A stretch of DNA of 10,618 bases from Geodermatophilaceae bacterium. GTDB lineage: Bacteria > Actinomycetota > Actinomycetes > Mycobacteriales > Geodermatophilaceae. The stretch spans positions 1-10,618 of the forward strand of contig JACCQS010000156.1 of the NCBI GenBank assembly GCA_013814015.1. The letters are read 5' to 3'. The notes under the pieces were generated by a model that saw nothing but the letters and a program-made list of their open reading frames with translations, was not told where the DNA came from and made no database searches. Below, piece after piece: positions 5,290-10,618 of the stretch. The position numbers and the translations under genes were made by a program. How positions within the stretch are numbered: the first letter of the stretch is position 1; the number at the start of each line of letters is the position of its first letter.

Positions 5290-6657
5290 GTGGACGGTGC
5301 ACCTACCGCACAGCCGGTGGCAGACCCCGCCATCACCTTGTCAGCGATACGCAAGGCCACCGTCCGGCTGGTGCCGTTCCTCGGCCTGCTCTACCTGATC
5401 AACTATCTCGACCGAGTCAACGTCGGCTTCGCATCGTTGACCATGAACGCCGATCTGGGCCTCTCAACGGCGGCCTACGGCCTCGGCGCTGGTCTGTTCT
5501 TCATCGGCTACTTCTTCTTCGAAGTGCCGAGCAACATCATCTTGCACCGGGTCGGCGCGCGGGTCTGGATCGCCCGCATCATGATCACCTGGGGCATCAT
5601 CGCGTCGTCCACGGCATTCATCCAGGGCGAGATCAGCTTCTACATCGTGCGGGTGCTCCTCGGCATCGCCGAGGCCGGCTTCTTCCCCGGCATCATCCTG
5701 TATCTCACCTACTGGTTCCCGCGGGCCAAACGGGCGAAGATCGTCGCCCTGTTCTTCCTCGCCGTGCCCCTGTCGTCGGTCCTCGGCAGCCCGATCTCGA
5801 CCTTGCTCATCCAGAACGGGGACGGCGTACTCGGCTTCGCCGAGGGCTGGCGCTTCATGTTCTTCGTCGAGGGCCTTCCCGCGGTGCTGCTCGGCATCGT
5901 CGTCCTGATCGTGCTGCCCAGCAAACCCCGCGACGCGAAGTGGCTGACCAAGGACCAGAGCACCGCGCTGGAGCAGACCATCAGCGAGGAGGACACCCGC
6001 GCTGTCAGCGGCGGCGAGGTCAGCACTCGAGCCGCGCTCACCAACCCGCGTGTGGCTGCTCTGGCCGTTGTCTACTTCGGCATTGTGTTCGGCCTGTACG
6101 TGCTGGCTTTCTTCCTGCCCCAGGTGATCGCTGGCTTCCAGGAGCAGTTCAACACGACCTACTCCCTGGTCGAGATCGGCTTGGTGACCGCGATTCCGTA
6201 TGTCTTTGCCAGCGTCGCCATGATTCTGTGGGCACGGCACTCCGATAAGACCGCGGAACGTGGCGGGCACGTGGCCATCTCTGTGTTCGTCGGCGCCGCC
6301 GCGATCGCCCTGGCGCTCTACCAGAACTCGCCAGTGATGATCATGGTCTTTATCACGGTGGCCGCCGTCGGGATTTACTCGGCCATTCCGATCTTCTGGC
6401 AGCTGCCCAGCACCATGCTCACCGGAGTCGGGGCCGCAGCCGGTATCGGAATGATCAACGCCTTCGGGAACCTCAGTGGGTTTGCCGGCCCGTACATGAC
6501 TGGCTGGCTGGAGGACCTGACGTGCAACTTCAAGACGGGCCTGTTCGTGGTCGCTGGGTTGATGGTGGTGGCCGGGATCATCGCCTGGACGTTCCGCAAG
6601 ACACCGGTTCCCGATATTCCACTCACTGACACCCTCGCCGCCACGAAAGCATCGTAG
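5290..6657 (+). CDS. MFS transporter, anion:cation symporter (ACS) type, paralogue B
   Basis: 455-residue permease with 12 predicted helices and the same ACS signature (LLYLINYLDRVNVGFASL, 33-50) as paralogue A. Likely symport of an organic anion; substrate unknown. By hand alignment 182 of 203 residues match paralogue A from SAIRKAT to AKWLT, mostly V/I swaps otherwise, but only about 74 of 120 match in the first part of the C-terminal half. Helices 7-12 therefore diverged more, which could change substrate range. The GTG at 5290 has GAAGGAGA 4 nt upstream and matches the start position of paralogue A; a longer in-frame start at 5086 would run through the shared promoter and is rejected. A hairpin follows the stop. 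Confidence 0.93.
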   Translation: MDGAPTAQPVADPAITLSAIRKATVRLVPFLGLLYLINYLDRVNVGFASLTMNADLGLSTAAYGLGAGLFFIGYFFFEVPSNIILHRVGARVWIARIMITWGIIASSTAFIQGEISFYIVRVLLGIAEAGFFPGIILYLTYWFPRAKRAKIVALFFLAVPLSSVLGSPISTLLIQNGDGVLGFAEGWRFMFFVEGLPAVLLGIVVLIVLPSKPRDAKWLTKDQSTALEQTISEEDTRAVSGGEVSTRAALTNPRVAALAVVYFGIVFGLYVLAFFLPQVIAGFQEQFNTTYSLVEIGLVTAIPYVFASVAMILWARHSDKTAERGGHVAISVFVGAAAIALALYQNSPVMIMVFITVAAVGIYSAIPIFWQLPSTMLTGVGAAAGIGMINAFGNLSGFAGPYMTGWLEDLTCNFKTGLFVVAGLMVVAGIIAWTFRKTPVPDIPLTDTLAATKAS

Positions 6658-6683
6658 GCGTCGGCGCCGTAACGAAGGATGAC

Positions 6684-6729
6684 CCTCTCTGCCACCAGGC
6701 CCCTCCACCCGGACCTGGTGGCAGGGAGG
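6684..6729 (+). promoter_or_regulatory. 16-bp hairpin that buries the ribosome site of the PPTase gene
   Basis: Left arm 6684-6699 and right arm 6714-6729 pair over 16 bp with a single G-U pair; the inner 11 bp (CTGCCACCAGG with CCTGGTGGCAG) are perfect. The loop is 14 nt. The right arm ends in GGGAGG (6724-6729), the ribosome site for the GTG at 6735. The loop also holds CCCCTCC (6700-6706), a second sequence able to pair with that site. No U-run follows, so it is not a standard terminator, though it may slow readthrough from the transporter gene. Confidence 0.6.
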
Positions 6730-6734
6730 CGTTA

Positions 6735-7394
6735 GTGAACGTATGCACTATCTGGTGGGCAGCTCCTGTCAGTCCCGCGGATTCCCCTCAGTTGGTCGAC
6801 CTCCTCGATGCCCACGAGCGAGAGAGATTGAACCGGCTCCAGCCCGATGCCGACCAAGCGCGCTACCTCGCCGCCCACGTCCTGACACGTCGGGTGCTCG
6901 GCTTGTGGATGGACCGACCCGCGGCCTCAGTCGTGATCGATCGGCCCTGCATCTGCGGCAAGCCACACGGTAAGCCGACTCTCGACGGCGGCCCGGAGTT
7001 CTCGCTGACTCACGCCAGCAATGTGGTCGGCGTCGCCGTCCACGACCAACCGGTCGGCTTGGATGTCGAACGGGTTCGGCCGCTCCCCGATCTCCCCTCA
7101 CTGGCCAAGTTCGCGTGCTCCTGCAGGGAAACGGTCACCGACACGACCCAGTTCTTCCGTCTCTGGACGCGCAAGGAGGCGCTGCTCAAGGCCACGGGGG
7201 CCGGCCTGTCGAGCCCGATGTCAGCGATCACCCTCGGGCGACAAGGCGTCTGCAGCTGGACTGGACCGGGCGCGCCGACGGAGCCGGTGTGGCTGGTGGA
7301 TCTCGCTCCCTCAACCAGACACCCGGCCGCAGCAGCTGGCCTCGGACCGCTCCCCGTTGTGCACGAGGAAGACGGGGATGCGCTGCTGCGGTGA
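6735..7394 (+). CDS. Sfp-type 4'-phosphopantetheinyl transferase
   Basis: 219 residues. Transfers the phosphopantetheine arm of CoA to a serine of carrier proteins (polyketide or peptide synthases, fatty acid synthase, carboxylic acid reductases), turning them active. Motifs in order: CICGKPHGKP (72-81), FSLTHASNVVGVAV (89-102), VGLDVERV (107-114; D110 and E112 are the expected magnesium ligands) and FFRLWTRKEALLKATGAGL (140-158; E148 and K152). These are the family's defining motifs and the length is normal. The GTG at 6735 has GGGAGG 5 nt upstream, inside a strong hairpin. The carrier-protein partner is not in the window. It converges on the efflux gene, 38 bp away. Confidence 0.93.
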   Translation: MNVCTIWWAAPVSPADSPQLVDLLDAHERERLNRLQPDADQARYLAAHVLTRRVLGLWMDRPAASVVIDRPCICGKPHGKPTLDGGPEFSLTHASNVVGVAVHDQPVGLDVERVRPLPDLPSLAKFACSCRETVTDTTQFFRLWTRKEALLKATGAGLSSPMSAITLGRQGVCSWTGPGAPTEPVWLVDLAPSTRHPAAAAGLGPLPVVHEEDGDALLR

Positions 7395-7432
7395 GCAGCA
7401 TCTACTCGAACGACGGTCTCACCGTGGACGAG

Positions 7433-9127
7433 TTAGCCGTCTTGGGAGTTGACCCTCGATTCCGAGGCAGTCTCCTGACGGTTGGGCGTCTCGGCGGTGG
7501 GACTCTCATCAGCGGCCAACGCACTATCCGGCGCAGTCTCGGCATCCGCAGTGCCAGCATCGACCTCGTCCGGGTGGTCGCCGGCCGCCTTGGGGTCGGC
7601 AACTCGAGGTAGATGGCGGAAGAGGACCGCCGTGATAACAGCGAGAATCAGGAACAAGGCCGCGCTGATACCGGCCACGACATTCAAACCGTCGGTGAAC
7701 GCGTCTCGCGCAGCGGCCAGCAGATCAGCACCGAGCTGGTCAGGCAACTGGGCGGCAGCAGCATCGGCGCCGGCGATGCTCTCCCGAGTGGCGGAGACGG
7801 CCTCGGCTGGCAGCCCATCGAGGGAGTCAGACAGCCGGCTCCGGTAAACCGCCGCACCGATGGTACCCAAGACCGCAACGCCCAAGGCAAACCCGAGCTC
7901 CGCGGCGGTCTCCGAGATCGACGACGCCGACCCGGCCTTCTCCGGCGGGGCGGAAGCCAGAATCACGCCATTCCCCAGCGACGAGATCGGACCGACTCCT
8001 GTGCATGCCAGCACCAATCCGGTCACGACCAGTGGCAACCCGCCGACGCTGTCCACCTGGGTGAGAAGCAGCAGCCCGACAGTCGTGATCGCCATTCCCC
8101 CGGCCATCACGTAGCCCGGTCGTAGGCGTTGCGCCAGGAACGGCGCCGTCATCGTGGCGATCACCAGCCCGAGGTTCATCGGCACCAGCCACAGGCCGGA
8201 AGCGAGTGGTGAGAGCCCCAAGACCAGCTGCAGATACAGCGTGACCAGCAGGAAAGTGCCGGCCCACAGGATGCAGCCGAACAACGACAGCCCGACCGCT
8301 CCGGTGAACAAGGGATTCGAGAAGAGCCGCAAGTCCAGCAGTGGAGACGTGAGCACCTTCTGCCGACGAACGAAAACAACCCCCACAACGAGTCCGATGA
8401 CGATCGCCGCGCCAGAGCGCCCGTCCAGGCCGGACTTGGCCAGCTCCTTGAGGCCGTAAATGATCGGCAGGATGGCTCCCAAGGACAGCGCAACGCTGAT
8501 GAGGTCGAGCCGGCCGCCGTCGGGATCACGGTATTCCGGCAACAGGATTGGCGCGCTGATCAGCAGCAGCACCATCACCGGGACGCCGAGCAAGAACGCC
8601 GAGCCCCACCAGAAGTTCTCGAGCAGGGCGCCACCAACCAAGGGCCCGACTGTCATCCCGCCCATGAAGCAGCTGATCCAGACCGAGATAGCTACGCCCC
8701 GCTGGTGCGGGTCGTTGAACATGTTGCTGATCAGCGCCAGGGTCGACGGCATGAGCGTCGCGCCAGCGATGCCGAGCAGCGCGCGGGCGATGATCAGGGC
8801 CTCGACGTTGGGCGAGTAGGCCGCGAGCACCGAGGCAATCCCGAACGCGCTCGCCCCGATCATGAGCAGCTTGCGTCGACCAATCCGATCTCCGAGGGTG
8901 CCCATCGTGATCAGGAACCCGGCGATCATGAACCCGTAGATGTCCATGATCCACAGCTGCTCGGTACCACCGGCGCCTAGATCGGCGCTCAAGTTCGGCA
9001 GGGCGATGTACAGGACGCTCATGTCCAGCGAGAGCAACAGCGTCGGCAGGGCCAATACGGTCAACCCCAGCCATTCCCGCCGCCCGGCCATTCTTGCCGG
9101 CTCCGTGTTGGTCGACTCCTCGGTCAT
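7433..9127 (-). CDS. EmrB/QacA-type MFS drug efflux transporter (14 helices)
   Basis: 564-residue inner-membrane drug:proton antiporter of the DHA2 class. First helix has LLLSLDMSVLYIALPNLSAD (30-49, with the acidic D35 as in QacA), then QLWIMDIYGFMIAGFLITMG (57-76), motif A GTLGDRIGRRKLL (76-88) and the antiporter motif C region TVGPLVGGALL (159-169). A large loop between the last helices (SRLSDSLDGLPAEAV...) and an acidic cytoplasmic tail of about 60 residues complete it. Exports toxic or lipophilic compounds; actual substrates unknown. The ATG at 9127 has GAAGGGA 6 nt upstream; the GTG at 9145 adds 6 residues but lacks a ribosome site. No TetR or MarR partner gene is adjacent in the window; repeats upstream may serve a distant regulator. 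Confidence 0.93.
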   Translation of the reverse strand: MTEESTNTEPARMAGRREWLGLTVLALPTLLLSLDMSVLYIALPNLSADLGAGGTEQLWIMDIYGFMIAGFLITMGTLGDRIGRRKLLMIGASAFGIASVLAAYSPNVEALIIARALLGIAGATLMPSTLALISNMFNDPHQRGVAISVWISCFMGGMTVGPLVGGALLENFWWGSAFLLGVPVMVLLLISAPILLPEYRDPDGGRLDLISVALSLGAILPIIYGLKELAKSGLDGRSGAAIVIGLVVGVVFVRRQKVLTSPLLDLRLFSNPLFTGAVGLSLFGCILWAGTFLLVTLYLQLVLGLSPLASGLWLVPMNLGLVIATMTAPFLAQRLRPGYVMAGGMAITTVGLLLLTQVDSVGGLPLVVTGLVLACTGVGPISSLGNGVILASAPPEKAGSASSISETAAELGFALGVAVLGTIGAAVYRSRLSDSLDGLPAEAVSATRESIAGADAAAAQLPDQLGADLLAAARDAFTDGLNVVAGISAALFLILAVITAVLFRHLPRVADPKAAGDHPDEVDAGTADAETAPDSALAADESPTAETPNRQETASESRVNSQDG

Positions 9128-9148
9128 CGGAATCCCTTCGGTCACGGT

Positions 9149-9169
9149 TGAGGTGAACGGTGAGGTGAA
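9149..9169. repeat. Direct repeat TGAGGTGAA x2, 12-bp period
   Basis: TGAGGTGAA at 9149-9157 and 9161-9169, directly upstream of the efflux-pump start. In the leader RNA they read TTCACCTCA twice. They may be an operator or leader element of the efflux gene; chance is not excluded for so short a repeat. Confidence 0.35.
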
Positions 9170-9227
9170 TCAAGCCCGCCGAACGCATCTCCAGCGGTCC
9201 AACCGGTCAATCGCCGCGGGCGAGAAC

Positions 9228-9267
9228 TGGACAATTGAGCAGGATAGTGCGCGCCATTGGACAATTG
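9228..9267. promoter_or_regulatory. Paired TGGACAATTG boxes upstream of the efflux gene
   Basis: TGGACAATTG occurs exactly twice, at 9228-9237 and 9258-9267, 30 bp apart (about three helical turns), 101-140 bp before the efflux start. Each contains the palindrome CAATTG and is AT-rich against a GC-rich background. Regular spacing in the only sizeable gap upstream of this gene suggests binding sites for its regulator, which is not seen in the window. Confidence 0.5.
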
Positions 9268-9291
9268 CACTAGTTGACCTCGAGTTCTCAG

Positions 9292-10110
9292 CTAGACATC
9301 TGCGACAGCACGGACCGCGGCGACGACTTGGGGGCCGTAGCTCAACGCCGCGTCGTTGTGGTCGGCTCCCTCGACCGGGAAGGTTCCCACCAGCCTCGGA
9401 GCGGCCTCGGCCACTCGGCGGCTCTGCTGCGGGTCGACGATCGAGTCGGCCGTTCCGTACACGACGGCGACCGGTACCCGGACTTCGCTGATCCGGTCGA
9501 GCAGCGGGAAGTCGTCCCAGAGCAGCCAGCGCACCGGAAGGATCGGGTACGCGTCGGCAGCCACCGTCGCGAGGCCGATGAACGGCGAGCGCAGCACCAA
9601 CCCGGCCGCACTCACGTCGCCGGCCAGTGCGGTCACCACCGCCGCTCCGATGCTCTCCCCGAAGAGCAGGATTCGATCGGCGGGCACATCATGCAGCCGC
9701 AGAGCGGCATAGCCCGCTCGGACATCGAGGCCCAGCCCGGTCTCGGTCGGCGAACCGGGATTGCCGCCGTACCCGCGGTAGTCCACAAGCAGGACGTCGA
9801 ACCCCACGTCACCGAGTGCCCGCGCCAAGGGAGCTCGGTCGGCTCGATTGCCGGCGTTGCCGGGTGCCACGAGCACGGTCATGCCGTCTGGCCGCGGCGA
9901 CTCGGCGGCGACGAACCAGGCGGCGAGTTCGAGCCCGTCCTCGGTCTGCAGCCGCCATTCACTGGCTCCGGGTAGGACGCCAGCGACCGGCGGCACTTGT
10001 CCGGAGCCGGTCAGGTAGATCAGCCGCCGCTGGAACAGCGCCAGCATGCCGAGCAACAGGACCACAACGACGGACACGGTGAGCAGAACCAGGGACATCC
10101 GGCGCACCAT
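9292..10110 (-). CDS. Membrane-anchored alpha/beta hydrolase
   Basis: 272 residues. Residues 5-26 form a hydrophobic signal anchor after MVRR, so the catalytic domain probably lies outside the membrane. The fold shows VLVAPGNAGNRADRAPL (79-95, oxyanion region), VDYRGYGGNPGSP (109-121), nucleophile elbow FGESIGAA (150-157, S153), acid in VYGTADSIVDP (D222) and histidine in EGADHNDA (H251). The pattern resembles the BEM46/ABHD13 group of serine hydrolases; substrate unknown. The ATG at 10110 follows the dcd stop by only 2 nt, so the two form an operon. The ribosome site is weak; ATG at 10098 is an alternative start. Confidence 0.88.
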   Translation of the reverse strand: MVRRMSLVLLTVSVVVVLLLGMLALFQRRLIYLTGSGQVPPVAGVLPGASEWRLQTEDGLELAAWFVAAESPRPDGMTVLVAPGNAGNRADRAPLARALGDVGFDVLLVDYRGYGGNPGSPTETGLGLDVRAGYAALRLHDVPADRILLFGESIGAAVVTALAGDVSAAGLVLRSPFIGLATVAADAYPILPVRWLLWDDFPLLDRISEVRVPVAVVYGTADSIVDPQQSRRVAEAAPRLVGTFPVEGADHNDAALSYGPQVVAAVRAVADV

Positions 10111-10112
10111 CG

Positions 10113-10618
10113 CTAGATGCTTCGATCAGGCCGAGGCACTCTGCGACGGGTTGCCGCCGGTGGTTGCACGGGAGAAGTTCTGGTACGAGCGGGACGCCGT
10201 CGGTCCGCGTTGTCCTTATAGCGCGAGCCGTACACCGATGAGCCGTAAGGGAATTCGGCTGGACTCGACAGTCGGATCAGGCACAGCTGGCCGATCTTCA
10301 TCCCGGGCCAGAGCATGATCGGCAGGTTGGCCACATTGGACAGTTCCAGGGTGATGTGACCGGAGAACCCGGGATCGATGAACCCGGCTGTCGAGTGCGT
10401 GATGAGGCCAAGTCTGCCGAGGCTTGACTTGCCTTCCAGCCGGCTGGCCACGTCATCGGGCAGGGTGACGATCTCCAGCGTCGAGCCCAGGACGAACTCC
10501 CCTGGGTGCAGAACGAAAGCGTCCTCGCCCTTGGGCTCGACCAGGGTGGTCAACTCATCCTGCTGGATCGACGGGTCGATGTGGGTGTACTGCGAGTTGT
10601 TGAAGACTCGGAAGAAGC
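10113..10618 (-). CDS. dcd: dCTP deaminase Dcd, 5' end cut by window edge, C-terminus frameshifted
   Basis: Deaminates dCTP to dUTP for thymidylate synthesis; mycobacterial relatives also hydrolyse dUTP to dUMP. 167 residues are visible, lacking roughly the first 40. The fragment reads FFRVFNNSQYTHIDP, then HPGEFVLGSTLE, GKSSLGRLGL and HSTAGFIDPGFSGHITLELS. Fragment S64, R68 and E91 keep the exact spacing of E. coli catalytic S111, R115 and E138. After YGSSVYGSRY the frame goes to KDNADRRRP and ends at TAG 10113-10115. One nucleotide inserted between 10217 and 10218 would instead give QGQRGPTASRSYQNFSR, the family's normal C-terminal lid, with a stop at 10126-10128. So this is either a real 1-nt deletion or a sequence error. 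Confidence 0.93.
   Translation of the reverse strand, partial: FFRVFNNSQYTHIDPSIQQDELTTLVEPKGEDAFVLHPGEFVLGSTLEIVTLPDDVASRLEGKSSLGRLGLITHSTAGFIDPGFSGHITLELSNVANLPIMLWPGMKIGQLCLIRLSSPAEFPYGSSVYGSRYKDNADRRRPARTRTSPVQPPAATRRRVPRPDRSI

Larger units (their letters stand above)
4293..5945. repeat. Large inverted repeat made by the two transporter genes
   Basis: The two MFS genes are head-to-head copies. Positions 4293-4747 pair with 5491-5945 without any gap by hand alignment (coordinates sum to 10238). Two tracts stand out: 4677-4747 with 5491-5561 is 71/71 identical, and 4293-4409 with 5829-5945 is 116/117 identical. Other N-half samples were 53-55 of 60 identical, and one C-half sample was about 46 of 60. 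The downstream tract ends sharply at 5945/5946. This is a substrate for gene conversion or inversion between the genes. Confidence 0.85.

Noticed and set aside
6684..6729. Reading the hairpin as an intrinsic terminator of transporter B
   Set aside because: No U-run follows; the right arm is the ribosome site of the next gene.
7413..7425. ACGGT-CTC-ACCGT small hairpin between convergent genes as terminator
   Set aside because: Only a 5-bp stem and no T-run; too weak to call.
9128..9145. GTG 9145 as start of the efflux transporter
   Set aside because: No ribosome site before it, while GAAGGGA lies at the proper distance before ATG 9127.
9222..9289. GAGAACT / AGTTCTC inverted arms around the TGGACAATTG boxes
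   Set aside because: Arms of 7 bp with a 54-nt gap are easily expected by chance.

Overview
The window is high-GC DNA with GTG starts and strong purine-rich ribosome sites. It looks like an actinobacterium of the Mycobacteriales type (Rhodococcus/Gordonia/Corynebacterium relatives). The IlvD resembles the corynebacterial and E. coli form, and the Dcd resembles the mycobacterial form. Species was not determined. No RNA gene, CRISPR array, transposase or integrase is visible.

Left part (1-3531) is a regulator cluster beside a biosynthetic gene. On the minus strand, a truncated ilvD (dihydroxy-acid dehydratase, branched-chain amino acid synthesis) is coupled by a 1-nt stop/start overlap to an upstream Lrp/AsnC-type regulator that carries an unusual C-terminal membrane segment. 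Divergently, on the plus strand, lie a FadR-subfamily GntR regulator and a second, ordinary Lrp/AsnC regulator. A near-exact match to the E. coli FadR operator consensus lies just after the FadR-like gene, and a weaker one lies before it. A 28-bp palindrome precedes the second Lrp gene.

Middle part (3590-6657) holds two head-to-head paralogous MFS transporters of the anion:cation symporter type. Together they form a large inverted repeat around a 323-bp regulatory region. The two promoters look homologous. The coding regions are mosaic: the N-terminal halves are about 90% identical in protein, with two near-perfect DNA tracts (71/71 and 116/117 nt), while the C-terminal halves are near 62%. 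This points to gene conversion, with possible promoter or domain exchange by inversion.

Right part (6735-10618): a Sfp-type phosphopantetheinyl transferase whose ribosome site is buried in a 16-bp hairpin, then a convergent 14-helix EmrB/QacA-type efflux pump with repeated sequences upstream, a membrane-anchored alpha/beta hydrolase, and the 3' part of dcd (dCTP deaminase). The last two form a tight minus-strand pair. The dcd reading frame carries an apparent 1-nt deletion that replaces its conserved C-terminal tail.

The window is mainly normal metabolism and transport. The items most worth checking are the transporter inverted repeat, the membrane-tailed Lrp protein coupled to ilvD, the operator set around the FadR-like gene, the two hairpins that hide ribosome sites, and the dcd frameshift.
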